From Fasciolopsis buskii (taxonomy: Eukaryota; Platyhelminthes; Trematoda; Plagiorchiida; Fasciolidae), in contig LUCM01000570.1 of the NCBI GenBank assembly GCA_008360955.1, forward strand, positions 71,043-135,042: DNA of 64,000 nucleotides, written 5' to 3'. Below are positions 25,151-38,049 of the stretch, piece after piece (the first letter of the stretch is position 1; each line of letters opens with the position of its first letter). The position numbers and the translations under genes were made by a program. Under the pieces are notes generated by a model. It ran no database searches. It had not been told where the DNA came from and saw only the letters and a list, made by a program, of their open reading frames with translations.

Positions 25151-25604
25151 TAACGCCTTAGGCTCTATCCTTTAACCGTTTTCATGCAGCTGTTTATACA
25201 GAAAATTTTGTTTGACATATTTAAAACATTTTTATGACAACTTGGTTTGTACTTTTGCCTATATTGATCACGTCCGCTCATGGACATTTTGCTGCTTTTC
25301 CCTTTGTCGATTAAGAATTTGCTTATTAAAGTCTTCCCTCGAGTTAGGTTGTTCCAGTGTCCTCTACGGAGTTCAGATTCGAGATGCGAACTAACTACAG
25401 CATTGTCTGTTTGTCAGGAAAGAACAGTAATTTGGGATGGAACATGAGTTGCGCGGCGATGTATTATCTTACTGTCAGGTAGCTTCCAAGTGATCCTTTG
25501 ATGACATTTCAAACAGAAGACGCCGTTCCGAAGGATGGAAGTCGGAAAAGTCTGGGGGAATAAGGTGAAAGACCGGAGAGGACTTTTATGATATTTCCGT
25601 TACT

Positions 25605-25680
25605 GTGTAAACCGATGTATAGTGGAACATATCCCCCGTCACATGGATGAACCGAGTTCGATTCTCGGTTTGGAAGCAAG
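25605..25680 (+). repeat. tRNA-Asp-like SINE head or tRNA pseudogene
   Basis: GTATAGTGGAACATATCCCC matches the D-arm side of tRNA-Asp. CCCGTCAC keeps GTC at the anticodon position. AACCGAGTTCGATTCTCGGTT forms a perfect five-pair T arm. The D loop is shortened and the acceptor stem does not pair, so it is probably a pseudogene or SINE head. Confidence 0.55.
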
Positions 25681-28568
25681 AAATAAACTAGTGCGATAAA
25701 ACAAACGGGTGTGAGTTTCAAGAGGCGGATAGTTACGGGTGCATGGGGTGTGGTAGGAAGTGGCATTGGTTGGTTCACCGTTTGTCGAGATCCTTTTACA
25801 AAATTCTCAGTTTGCCCACTGCCTACGGTACCGGCGTTATTAAGTCTTTGTCCGAGAAGGGACCCTCGAATATCCCAAAATTCAGAGCACTATCCTCCTT
25901 TCATCACTCGATAATAATTTTCAACGGTCGAGTTCATCTAGGTGAAAATCGTTCCATGCCATAGAGGTACCAGTCTTCATTCGGTGTTGTTTATTTTGAA
26001 CTCCTTAAAAACACATGCACTTTATTGTGCATTCACTTCATCCAAGGAGCCTTTTCGAGATTTCTGAAGACAGATCCCGGCTCGAGTGCCGTCTTTTGAT
26101 TATCGTTCAACATTCCACACGAATTTTGACGTGGTGTGCACCAATTGTAACCGTCTTCATTTTCTTTCTTACCGCCAATATTCCTCCTTTCTCATGTTCA
26201 CCGAGTTAGCTTCAAATATCACACTTCGATGAACCTGGATCCGTTGCATCTTCTAGCCGCCCCGTTTCTGGTATTCCGCTCGCAAAATACATAGCTTAGT
26301 GACTTTTTGATACCACAGAATCCTTACTAGCGTGCCGTAAAATGCGACCACTTCGGATAACTCTTTTTTGACTCTGTTCTCACCTTTAAACTGCCCCGAA
26401 CAGTGTAACAATATGCCTACTATAACTGCGGCTCCCCGTAGCCCTTAGCTGAAAAGCATGAACCTAGTACTCTGATCAGTTGCTTTGTCAAAGTTCTGGT
26501 GGGAAAATGTCACTGGATTTTATTTGTACTGATTTGTATGGGCTACCTGTAAGCACATAAAACATGATTTCCTCATTCTGAATTAGTAATTTACTGACAT
26601 ACGCAGCAAAGACCATTAAAGAAATATTGTATCGCAACTTCTCATTTGGTTGCTGTCCGGATGCTCCAAAATGACTGTGAATTTGTATATGCGACCGTTT
26701 TGCCGCATAGTGGATATTCACTTGGATGGAAATCTTCTGAAACGCTACAATCAATCCTTGACCACACAAATTCTTGGAGAGAACAAAATCAACACAGCAT
26801 GGCGGACGATCTCGTTTTCTGTTGTTCCCGCCCATGCAAATACAAAATAGTAATTGGTATAAAAAGTAGTTGAAATGACTTACACCTTGCAGTCATATTA
26901 GCGCACATCTCAAAAAATTTGTCTGTGTATATGTAATTGACCAGTTAGCCAAATGATCGGGTTACAAATCATCAGTTCGATAATATGAAGTGAAGCAATG
27001 AAGTTTAAGGGTTTAAACAAGGTCTGTACAAGAGAATGCATACGATCACGGCTGCGTTTTGGACGAGACACTTGATAGTTGTTGATTGTCTGCGCCTAAC
27101 TTTGCAGGTGGCGCACAAAGCATTTATCGCGTTCCTCCAAGCGAGAACGCACTGCGCCAGTAGTTGGTTCAACAGTTCCTGTGCTCAATCAAGCTGGGCG
27201 TTCACGAAGGCCATCGGACACAGGCCTGGTCATACTACCAATATGTCTAATCCTATATAAACTAATACAGGTTGAAAGAGGTTTCAGAATCTGAAATCTT
27301 GTCTTTTAGTTGAAATCCTGATTGATTTGGATGTGTAAACGAATTTCAATTAGGCAGCGAAAAATATCTTCCGGATTCTTCGGTTTAAACAAAAATTTTC
27401 AGCAAACAGTGGTATCAACAGTGATCCCATTGCTAGTCCAAGCTTAAGTAGACAAATTTCGAGAAGAACCAAACAGTCGTCGTATAATCCATCCATTGGA
27501 ACTCTAAAGATATACTGCCCTCTTGAATGCACTGGCCAAAGTAACTGCTAGTTTCGCTTATCGGGACATCTGTGAACCGAAAAGTTACATCGAGTGGCAA
27601 CATCTGCTTCTCTCCAAGGTTTCCCTAAGATGAAATGTACCTCGCACACCATGGTTAGCAATGAATGCTCTTAATGGTTCCAGAAGACTGACCAACACAG
27701 ATAATGTTTAATACGGGGAATTGCGCATATCCGAAATAAGCCTCATCGAAGCGGTCATGTCATCCAAGCGGACATTATTCTGTTTCCACTTGTTGGTGTT
27801 TCCATCGACTGCTACCGCTTCCCTTTCCAATATCCAAATTAACGAAGCATCCAAACTTGTTTTCTAGCGATGAAAAAGGAACCATACCCATACGTTTGAC
27901 AGAAAACTGATTAACTGACTAGAGCTAATAGTTTATGGGATGGGTGTGTGTTCAAGTGAATTCAGTCAAGTTTCCCATTCAGTTATCAACCAAACTAATC
28001 AAACTGTTTAAGTAGATTGGTTAGCTTGTCACGTATAGGCAGCTTTCATTCCCAGCCATTTTGTAGCGTCCAAATCAAGGTCAATTTGATGTGTCACCAA
28101 GGCACTGACTGATTGGCCAATGGATGGAGCCTCCCAATTATCGGTTCAATACATTTAACAACTGTTCGGAATAAACTAATACTGGAACTGAGTGCAACAA
28201 TGGATGTTAGGTAATGGCTGTAAACAGCTAAAGAGCAAATTTCATTAGATGTCTTGTATTATTATAAGCGTCCCTTTAGGTCCACATGTAAACTGGTCAC
28301 CATTTGTTCCGGTAATTTCCTGATTCCCATTCAGCTTGAACCAGTTGGTGTGAAGGCGAGGCAATGATCGGTCGAACGGTTTTTAAGTGTATAACCTGAT
28401 TGGAACAAGAAATCGGATGCCCCTCAGAAGTGCACAAAATTTGGATTACTCATGTCTCATTTCCATTCGTGCTAACTAATCTTGTTATTTTCTGAGGCGA
28501 GTAACCTGTGTAGCCGAATGCCACTGTGGAGGTCTGGAAAAATGAAACATCGTTTCAAACTCCGAATG

Positions 28569-28585
28569 TATATATATATATATAT
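28569..28585. repeat. (TA)n microsatellite
   Basis: Perfect alternating tract; a second tract lies at 28714-28729, on the far side of family 2 copy B. Confidence 0.9.
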
Positions 28586-28611
28586 GTACAAGTATGTGGA
28601 TGTTTAGACAA

Positions 28612-28680
28612 GAGAGCATCGGGTACGCATACCTGACGAGCGACAATAACCGCGAAACCGGTCGTGTGCTCCCGGGCTAA
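28612..28680 (-). repeat. Dispersed repeat family 2, copy B
   Basis: The plus strand carries GACGAGCGACAATAACCGCG followed by AAACCGGTCGTGTG. The minus strand can encode HTTGFAVIVARQVCVPD, matching copy A (AGFSVIDARQVRVPG). It lies between two TA microsatellites. Confidence 0.55.
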
Positions 28681-28713
28681 TTTTGTTTACGCATCCAGAT
28701 ACTACTTCCTGCT

Positions 28714-28729
28714 TATATATATATATATA
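28714..28729. repeat. (TA)n microsatellite
   Basis: Short perfect alternating T/A tract. Confidence 0.9.
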
Positions 28730-29641
28730 ATGCATTTGGCTAAAACAACCTCATTTATTTTATGGTTAATATTAGTGGAGCAACTATCAACGGAAACCAA
28801 AGACTGTCTTATTGGATATGCACTAAATTTGTTCTCGTCCTATCTGAAACTATCTGAAACAGCCAGATGTGCTTTTTATAATACTAGTTGCTAGATTTGA
28901 GGTCTGATCATTCCTAGTATTTTGTTTCAACACATTAATCCATGGTCTACAGTATTCGTTGACACATTACAGACGAACAGTACTCAGTTAGCCTAAATGC
29001 ACTTAAGCTGGTTGTCCGGAGGAGGAGAGCCTAACTGTTTGCTGATAGGTTCAAACTGACCAAGAGTGGAATTAACTGTTAAGTTGTATATTTGTTAAAT
29101 TTTTCCCCGGGCCACCAGTAACAGTCATCATCCGTCGACTGATAGTCTGCTGAATCTTGTTCAGTGATTATCAGTCAAACAATTTTTCATTGTAAAATTG
29201 TCACCAGAGAAAGGTAGACATTTGCTGGAGTCTGGTAAGTGACACATCCTGTACTGTATTACATGGACTTACTTCACAGACGTGAACCCATTCTTAATAA
29301 CTGTCTTCCATACTAGTAATGACAGACTAGAAATAAGATAAACTGTTTCTCACGGTCCACCCTTTTCGGCACGCTACAGTCACACTCATTCAGTTCGCTT
29401 ACCCAAATTCACCCACCCACTCACTTACACACTCACTCAATTTATAATGTTGGTTTGGTAAACTTAGCAAAGTTGTGTTCTAAACCCAATGATCCATCGC
29501 TGTCATGTCACAGAAAAAACGATTTTCGTGGACGGCCACCATCGCCTGATAGCAGGAAAAGTGACTCATCGGTGGTGATCAGACTATTTGTTTCTGCTTA
29601 GAAGTGTTCGTTAAAACAGCATCATCTCTGCTGAATTTCAG

Positions 29642-29773
29642 GGTATCATGTCAGAGAAAGACTCGCGCATTCGTGAACTGGAACAAGCCTTGCGTGAAAG
29701 TGTAAGGCTGACCGCGGAACGGGAGATCTACGCTTCGGGTCGGGACGATGAAACGAGACATTTGGAACAACAA
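29642..29773 (+). CDS. ERC/brp: Exon 7: coiled coil
   Basis: 132 bp, 44 codons, phase 0-0. Acceptor TTTCAG ends at 29641; donor GTAAGT starts at 29774. The peptide contains MSEKDSRIRELEQALRESVR followed by LTAERE. ALRESVR(I/L)TAERE is, as I recall it, a feature of invertebrate ERC/Bruchpilot proteins, where vertebrates have IEELMNALEKTRQELDATK. On that alignment exon 7 follows exon 6 directly, with no missing exon in the 14.7-kb intron. Confidence 0.88.
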
Positions 29774-32570
29774 GTAAGTAATAAGCTGCGCACTCTGCAA
29801 ATCTGTGCCTCGTTTACGGTTGAAGGAACAAACTAATCTCCATCACTTTCATACCCGTGATTAGCTGCTTCTTTACTGACTTGAAGTGATTTTTATATAC
29901 GTGGCTAAACAATGATACAATGCTGCGTATAAGAGGTGAAGTAAACATCAACTGCCAAAATTCTAACTAGTCGGCCAACTTTAAATGCACTTTAGTCAAA
30001 TTCTACTGTTTATTTCTTCCACTGCGTATCCTGCGTTGGTGATTGCGGTTCAACGGTGGGATATCTGAATTCAGATGTTTCGGCCATTGCTCCAGTCGAC
30101 AGCCCGCGAATGATCGCAATTTTAATCTCCACATCCTGTATGATGTTAAATTATATATCACAAAGGCGTAAAAATTTTCATGAATAACTTATAATATTAG
30201 TAATGCCATTGTGGACAACGAAGGTAAAATTCGCATACGTTATTGTAAAGATATATTAGTCTAAATGTTTCAGGAAACAGATCACTTTTTTCGAAATGGA
30301 GGGTGGCAAGTAAAACTCAGATCCAATAAGTAAGTAAGGAATTGGCCTATCTTCATAACACTTTGAAATGCTCATCCCATTTCTTTGTCTTCAGAGGTAG
30401 CACAAGAAGCTAGATATTACATAGAATGGAAAATCCTTCTATGTTTTGTGAACAACGTTGACCGCGTATGCCGAACTAGCGACCCGCATTTTACCGGTAT
30501 TTCAGTGCTACCATTGAGCTCCCACAGTGTCCTCTGTTGTAGTCACTGCATGTACTTTCGGAATGTATGTAGTAGTTTATTCGTACGTGACGCAGTAATT
30601 AGCAGCACCCTGCACATGGACATCCGAGCAAATCCCATGCAAGTAGGAGCAACGGTCGGTGCACCTCACCTACGTCTCCGACGAACAAAGAATGAGGCGT
30701 TAGAGATATGAATCGCGTGAACCCTGTCATTAGTCTGGTGCATACGAATAATCAGTCGAAAGCATGGTTCAAACATGCTAGACACCTAAGCGTATGCATG
30801 TCGTTGTCCTTTGGGTGGCGTGCGTGTGCTTACGTCAGGTGGATTAGCTTTCACGCATCGGGAGTGGCGGGCTCATAATCATCGATGCAGATGTAGCACA
30901 CAACAGTGAGTTTATCGATTGCGAAATTAACCGGAGATGAGAGTAGTTCATGCTAAATTTCATGAGTGATGATTATTCCATTACGGCTTCGCGAGGTCGA
31001 ATCCTACAAAGTGTTGAGTAACAAGAAGTTGATTGCCCTCGGAAGGAAGTAACTTTCAGTCATATGCCGCACATCAGTCGATCCGTGCACTCGCACCAAG
31101 TTCAGCAACCTGATGAATTCTACTTCCTGTTTCAAGTCTACTCATAAAAATCCAGTGTTCCACGAAAAACAGGCACAACTTGAATAACCTTAATGCTGGC
31201 GGTGAATTCGGTCCAAAAGTAGTCTGACTGTTCAGAATAATGGTAGGGAATGTAACGATTGGCCGTTCGACTCATTATTCATTTTAGTCCAGGCGTAACC
31301 TGTCAGCATGGTCCCAAGCGTTCCCAATCATTGAGACCAGACGTGGTTTCTCCCAGCAGTTTCTTTTTTATTAGATTCGATGACTAGCTCATCTTGTACC
31401 GTGAACATTGTGTGCTAAGATACCCTGTAATGGAAGTTCAACCGATTTAAGCCCGACAGGATTTCGGATTAATGTGAGCTGTCTGGTAACGCCAGTTTTA
31501 TTTGTGATCGTTCATAGAATTTAGCAATCCTGGCACAACGATATCCTTTGAAATACTTTCAAAGGAAATATTTAGAAACACAGTGAGCAATTGATTTTGG
31601 AAATCATGTTGCCAAATGTCCTCTGCATAATCACAAAGTTAAAAAATCTCGTAAGATCGATCACTTCTCTTGGGATTTTCTCAGATTTCGTCCTGTTAAA
31701 TTTAGTAACAATATTCGAAGGCCTTAAAGCAGTCACTATTTTTTATTGACTAGAATAATATATGCATATATATATATATCGCGTTCTAATTTCATTGACT
31801 TCGCAATCAATCAGTCTTTCCTCCGTCAGTAATGGATGCATTTACGCAAAGTTTTCTTTGGCCTTATCGGTAGATGCATTCGGCTCAAGGTCATCGCGAT
31901 CCAGTTCACCCTTGACCCAGGTTTTGGATTTGATAATTTAGTGCTCAGTGTCTTCAAGAAAGGCAGAAATCCAGAAAACGCGTTACTGCGAACTCCATAG
32001 TTAGCCAAATAACCGCTGTTTCAGTTTATAGTGATATGAATCCAACGATTTCCATGAAGACATAAACAGAGCTACAAGCCGACACGAAGAGAAGATACTC
32101 AGTCGACAGTTTTGTATGTTCGGGAAATTTTTGATGGGCGTAAACTAGTCGATCTCATGAGAAATTTGCGAAAGTTTTAATTAGACCTGTGGTGGGAAAT
32201 GAAATCACTACAAGCTCACTCCGTACCAACTATATTTCTTGACCGAGTCAAAATTACAGTTTTTCTTCTTTTCATCATGACCCTAAAATGTCCTCACGAT
32301 TTGTGGTTCTCAGGTACCGCTTCCTTCCAGAATTTTCCCTTAGCTCTGGTAACAACCAAATATAACCAAATTATCGAGCTTTACATCACAACTTTGCAGT
32401 GCAGTGGCTGATTCCAATATCCTTTTCTATATTGCGTCGTTAAATTATTCATTGAACAGCCTATTTCTTTTTTCTAATAAATAAGAAACCTCACGTTCAT
32501 CAGAGGCCGGTTAAGAGTCCAATTACGTGTTTGGCAACGCTCCGACCACCTCCTTCTTTCGTCCTTCCAG
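29774..32570. other. Intron 7 (about 2.8 kb)
   Basis: Contains a short AT tract at 31766-31779. No gene or clear mobile element recognised. Confidence 0.65.
31766..31779. repeat. (AT)n microsatellite
   Basis: Short perfect alternating tract. Confidence 0.85.
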
Positions 32571-32699
32571 CTGCGTGAAATGAGAACGAATGTGGAACAA
32601 TTGCAACGGGAGCGTAACAATTTGTCCGCCCAGTTGGCCACTGTGCAAGAAGAGCTGAGTGATCGGGAAAATCAGTTAAAGACTTTGGAACAAGAATGT
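32571..32699 (+). CDS. ERC/brp: Exon 8: 43-residue coiled-coil module
   Basis: 129 bp, 43 codons, phase 0-0. Acceptor CTTCCAG ends at 32570; donor GTACGT starts at 32700. It begins LREMRTNVEQLQRERNNLSA and ends ELSDRENQLKTLEQEC. The ending (D/E)RExxLKxLExE recurs in most later exons. Length and phase equal those of exons 9, 11 and 14. It aligns loosely to the last part of the ERC coiled coil. Confidence 0.9.
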
Positions 32700-32849
32700 G
32701 TACGTGATCAGTTTTTGCACGCTACTACTGTTTGTTCCATTTGGATGTGGTGGAAGATGCATCTGTCCTTGATTTTTATACCACCGTTGGTTATTCATTT
32801 GCGGTGAGAGGGATAAGTTACCTTATATTGTGGCTTACACAACTTTCAG
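32700..32849. other. Intron 8 (150 bp)
   Basis: The shortest intron in the window, over twenty times below the mean. It holds only its splice sites and a pyrimidine tract before TTTCAG. Confidence 0.8.
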
Positions 32850-32978
32850 TTCCAGAACTATTTACCGGAATTGGAGAAACTGCGTCGGGCAAATCACGAG
32901 GCTAACTTGCGTGTGGCCGCCATGGTCAAATTAACTCAAGGTCGAGAGCACACCTTAACCGAACAAGATCGAGCTGCA
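32850..32978 (+). CDS. ERC/brp: Exon 9: 43-residue coiled-coil module
   Basis: 129 bp, 43 codons, phase 0-0. Acceptor CTTTCAG ends at 32849; donor GTAAGC starts at 32979. It begins FQNYLPELEKLRRANHEANL. The LRxANxE motif starts at residue 11, as LRxxNxE does in exon 11. The module ending is weaker here (GREHTLTEQDRAA). Confidence 0.88.
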
Positions 32979-33968
32979 GTAAGCCATAATTGCTTCGCGT
33001 AAATATTAATTCTCGCTTCTACTCATTAATCTCTGTATTACTAGTCATTTGTTCGGCATTTGCGTTGTCGATTTAGCTCTCCATACCTATACGTGCCTGA
33101 TTGCATGAGTGTGTGCTTGTCTGTTTGTGATGAACTTGCTTCCTGTTCGTTGAAGCTTGATCTCCAATTGAACAAAACTGCTCATCTTTTATCCTCCTAG
33201 TCCTTTCACTATTGATGCGACAAAGGTCAGTAGCTTCAGCTAGCAGGTTGCTGTCATAATGAGTGGAAAAGTGTCATCTTAGTTTTCACAGACTGGTCTT
33301 TTCATAAGAACATGAAGGAAAAAAATAGTGTATGGTTCTTTTCAGTGAGCACTTATCACTTAAGGTGGTGTAGGCCCATTGTGGCGCGAACGGATGTTTG
33401 TTCGCCAGTGAATTAAAATGTTGTTTCATTCCTAGTGGACTGCGTGCGTGTAGGCGTGATAATCATATCGGCAAGTTCTCTTTAATTCATTAACCACCAA
33501 TATTAGTCCACACGCGATAATGTTCCCGGTGTTTACTTTGGCGCAAGTGGCCGATGTCTATCAAAGCGGATCCCTTTAGCCAATATTTCACAAATTCACG
33601 TTATTTAGACATCGTGCAGCACTTCTACATTCAATATTCCACCCTTTGGGGTAAGGCATCAGCGTTCTGAGATTCTTTGACTTGATTTTACGAATGAAAT
33701 CGGATCTTGGAGGTTTAACAACGTCCTATGCCTATGCTAACTGTACTTGCATTCGCTACAATCTAGGTTATTAACCCCAGTAAAAAATCTAGATTTGTCT
33801 GCGATGCTCAACAGTTAACCAAAATCATAACCGACAACTATAAGGAACCAGTTCCTCGTAATCAAGGAGGGGAAGTAATGAAATAAGCCTCTTTTATCAT
33901 TAGGATTTGATCGATAACTAACTCTTTGCACTTGTCACCCGTTCCATTACAACTTCGATATTGTTCAG
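32979..33968. other. Intron 9 (about 1.0 kb)
   Basis: Nothing recognised. The acceptor could be the AG at 33967-33968 (used here) or at 33974-33975. Only the first keeps the frame from exon 9. Confidence 0.65.
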
Positions 33969-34262
33969 CTTTCAGGGATCCCGTTATTCCCCAACTTGGC
34001 TCCCGCCGGTGGATGGTCCGGTGTGAGTGTCGGAGGCCCAGGTGCTTCGCGTTTACTGACCGGAAGCAGTGGTTATTTGGGAGCTTATCATTCGGGAGGA
34101 TCGACTTCTCCACATTTGGCCGGTAGCGCATTCCAGCTGATTGGGAATTCATCCTCTGCGCTGGCAACTGCGACTGGCGGACGCGCTTCGGTACCAGGAC
34201 AATCAATCCCCAGCCCGGATGTGGTGATGCTGACACGCATGTTGCAGGACAAAGAGAATATG
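33969..34262 (+). CDS. ERC/brp: Exon 10: Gly/Ser/Pro-rich linker ending in a short helix
   Basis: 294 bp, 98 codons, phase 0-0. Donor GTGAGT starts at 34263. The start at 33969 (after TTGTTCAG) is chosen because it joins exon 9 in frame. The nearby AG at 33975 would give a stop. The peptide begins LSGIPLFPNLAPAGGWSG and is rich in Gly, Ser, Ala and Pro with few charges for about 80 residues. It then returns to a helix with VVMLTRMLQDKENM. It should be a flexible break in the rod. I know of no such linker in this place in vertebrate ERC. Confidence 0.85.
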
Positions 34263-37200
34263 GTGAGTTTACCTCGTTTTCAAAGTTTGATACTCAGAGT
34301 GGTGGTGATGTTGACGTACACAAGAATCGAAACTGCAGTGCGCATTATTGCTGTTTTTGTTTTAGGTTGATGCAACACTCATCCCAAAAACAGGTGCACT
34401 CTTCCTAGCGGCGGAAAATAAGTAATAGATAAATGTATACTGCAGAAGTTCTTTCAGATGTGTCAGCGATCACGCAAAATTTGTGTCAATCAAAAGTCAA
34501 GACTAAAAGCATGCCACTAGTTTTTTTATAATAAATGTAGTGTAAGGTGAGGTCACAAATCGATGCCACAATTTCAGTACCGCTTGGGTTTTTACGAAGA
34601 ATTATTCTATAGTGAAGCTGACTGTTGTCCTGAGAACAGGACTGGCTGTCAAATTTCCTTGCTTCTGTGTGAATGATCCTTGGAAATTCGATCAACTTAG
34701 GCCGAAGTACAAGGTCGTAATGAGCCATTCACTCTTGTTCCGGGAAAAGTGAAATCAGTCTTATTTTCCTGGACTGGGGCTGTGCTGGAGATGAAGACCA
34801 AATAATAGACAATGAGGGCCAAATACTGAGGGCGATGGGCCGTTGAACCTCAACATAAACGAATTTGCATAAATCGTCCGGTAACAAATAGACTAGTGTG
34901 ACTAACCAGAAGCCATTCTATCGTCGTTGCTTGATTAGACAGGGCGGGATTTGAACAAAAATCGAAGCACCCGACTGGAGTCGCTGAGGTCCGTGAAGTA
35001 AACGATCGTGAAAAAACAGTTGCAAAATAGGAATGTCTTACAATTACGCTTTACTTCCACGTTTGTGCTCAAATCATGTTGTGGTTAAAGACCTTTCGCT
35101 GTCTGGTCACTTCTGCAAAATAATATCGTCTCCATTCGGATTTCCTTGGGTAACCGAAGAGAAGGCTAGTGATCACTTTAGTAGACAACGTTGTGCTTTT
35201 GCTAAATAAATATTCTTAAAAGCCGCATTCAAGCGGACGAGGAATTTAACGTCAGTGGCTAACCTTTCAAGACAAGAATTCGGTCTGTGCTTGCAGTATA
35301 GTCGTTCATAAACAGCATGTTCCCGTTTGGTCAGATTCCCTAAGACAAATGGGCAGAACACGCTAAACAGATAACCCCAACTGCTACAAGTGTATAGGAC
35401 TGGAACCAAAGTTATTCTATTATTGCTCTGTTTCAATTGATAAGTATTGGAACTTGGATCTGGTCATCATTGACTTTCGATCACCGTCAACCAGCGGTAC
35501 TGTAATCAAGGGGGAGGAGGATTTGAGCAGGACATTCACTTCGGCACACCAATACGTTTCCAACTTGAGAGCTAGTACACAACTGCGGGAGGCATGCAGT
35601 TGTCACGTTTATTGTTGGCAAAAACTTTTGCTTGACTTTTGCAATAGAATACGGTAAACTACGGTCGTTTCTTTTCAGCTTCCTCTGGAGTCCCCTCGGC
35701 ATTAGCCATGCATATTTGTTATCATGGAGTGAAAGGAATAGTGAGACACGAAATGGATTGATATCTTTCGACTGTCAAAATTAGACCCCTATAAGTGTAG
35801 ATTGTGGTACACTATCCTTGTCAGCTATTGTTTCATTAAATTCTCGCAATGTAATGCGATTAGTGTGATGAGGTTCAACACACTGCTGACAGTCTTTCAG
35901 GTAGCGCAATGGCTAAGGCGTTCAATGCGCAAGCTTTCTTCCCGCGTTCGTATCCCGCTTCGGAAATGGTGTATATACATTGCTAATGATTCATAACAAA
36001 GATTCAACAGTTGTACAATGCCTCTATGATTTCTTAATGGCTCACTGAGCGTTGGTATCATATGATGAACTATTTTATGGAAAATATAATTAGAATATGA
36101 ACTCATAATGGGACAAAATTTCCCCCGAAAGCACAAAACTGGTTTCTCGATTACAGGTCTGCATAATTAACCAAAAGAAACATGGCTGCCCTCTATCTCC
36201 TCAAACTTACTTTTTAATCGTCGGCTTTGAAATTCGACGCGCACCGAGGTACGATTTGCCACTCCGCAGACGACAGAGTTTGAGGGACGCAAGATAAAAA
36301 TCTTTTATTATTGACTTCCCTCAGTTTGTATACACAACATCTGACAATGTATAACAAAGAAGTAAGAAATGCTGTTCGTTTTTTGTACGGTTTCAATTTA
36401 AGTGGGTCAGATTGCAGGGCGATAAGTTGTACCTACCACCTCTACCGGGCTATGGAACTTTCCTATTTCTGTCAGTTTTCTTAAGCGAATTCAGTGTACG
36501 ATTTTAGTTCTTGAATTCGTGTTTTACTAGTGGTTGACGACAACCTCTCTGTCTTTCGGCGCCTTACCACGCCTGATTTATTAGGGTCCTATGTGCTCCG
36601 GTCCCCAGGTCACCACCCGGATTAGTGTATATATAAACATGTATACGAAAGAAGTGTACATTCTACTTCGTTCGGCCAAATAACCTTACATATTGGTCCT
36701 GATGGCATAGCTTCACTTCTACAATAGGGCGCAGTTTCACTTACGGATTTATTTACTTGTCTTCCCAAAGCATCCTTATGCACACATTCCATTCCCCAAT
36801 GTTAGAGATAAGTCTGTATTAAGCCCATTCCTGGACCCAGTAATTCCGGTATTCCTGCCCAACGCCTTCATCTTATTGCTCTTGAATCCTGCGATCTCAG
36901 GCTAATAAGAGCGAGCCCTCCTGAGACGTTAGCGTGTGCGACGGCCTCCTTTAGTTTGCGTACAGGATCCACTTTGGGTCCTGTGGCATCCCTGCTTCAT
37001 AATATCCCAAAATCGTTGGATGTATTCAACCAATCTGTCCGATGTGGTTTATTCGATTTTTCCTCTGCATTCTACTTCGTTACACGCTCTTCACTTCTTT
37101 GCAACCTAGAATAGTTCAGATTTCTAAACAAATCGCCTCTCATTCATGACTTTTCTATTGGTTCTATTTTATATTTAATTTGTCAAAATGTGTCGAATGT

Positions 37201-38049
37201 TTGTGAATGATATAATGTTAATAACAGCGTTCTTGGTAGGTGTAATGCGCCAACGTTCCGACTACCGTAGGTAGCCTTTCTCAAGGCAAGTTTTACAATA
37301 AAAAAATGTTCGTTTACTTTTTCTTGGTCCGATTACCCGGTTGGCTCTTCTTTCATTAAAACAGAACATAATCAAGAGAGTAGATTCTGTCAAACATAGA
37401 AACTGCTATCGATAGAACCTTGAAATGGTCATTTCACAGTTCCAACTGTGTAAAGAAACTTAGAATACTATCACTTCACATGAAAATAATTCAGCAGTTG
37501 CAGATTAGACAAAACGCAATATCCCTATTCATTTACGAATGTTTTTTCCCTCTCCCCTTTATTGTTCGCCCGTCATTTTTGCCGATTTACCGACAAAACT
37601 TTAGAACCCTCCATGATGTCAGTTATCAGTGGTGTATCTTTCAAACCAGTGAATGAGACGCACAGCAAACTGGGTGATACAAACCTATCCACTTGTGAGA
37701 AATTCGCACACAAAATTCTTTTGCATCCGCCCCATCCTCTTTGTAAATAACGTTCTCATGCCAAGGCATGTCCTATCCTCCACTATACCCTCTCGCATAT
37801 ATCTATAGGAACTCGATTGTCCCGAATTTTTGCATGTTGGAACGAGTTCATGAATGGCATTCTGCACACTCTCTCGTACCCTCATGTATTCTAGCATTCG
37901 CTCTGTTTTTCCCACTCTACTTTGATGAGGTAAAGACGATTTCCCTTTTGACTGAAATGTAGATACGTGTAAGCAAAAGTCCAATACAACATAATACAAT
38001 ACAATTTATTATCTATCATGATGTGTCCCACCCACTCACTCAATTTCAG
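34263..38049. other. Intron 10 (about 3.8 kb)
   Basis: Contains a full SINE copy at 35898-36080. A frame at 35454-35657 (…SAHQYVSNLRASTQLREA…) looks faintly protein-like but has no matching donor. Nothing else recognised. Confidence 0.65.
35898..36080 (+). repeat. tRNA-related SINE, full-length copy
   Basis: Head GGTAGCGCAATGGCTAAGGC, B box GTTCGTATCCC, then TGATTCATAACAAAGATTC, ACAGTTGTACAATGC, GATTTCTTAATGG and tail ATATGATGAACTATTTTATG. Same order as the 24.5 kb copy. Confidence 0.78.

Larger units (their letters stand above)
14943..29641. other. Intron 6 (about 14.7 kb), repeat-rich
   Basis: The largest intron. It holds copies of the tRNA-related SINE at 18.7 and 23.9-24.7 kb, an Asp-like tRNA head at 25.6 kb, two copies of a second repeat family (25.0 and 28.6 kb), and short AAC/GTT and AT tracts. 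I searched it for a further coiled-coil exon and found none with suitable phase. An exon-like segment begins at 27108 (see findings). Confidence 0.6.

Noticed and set aside
35454..35657. Frame with SAHQYVSNLRASTQLREA in intron 10.
   Set aside because: Looks mildly helical, but no GT donor follows the plausible part and the composition soon changes.
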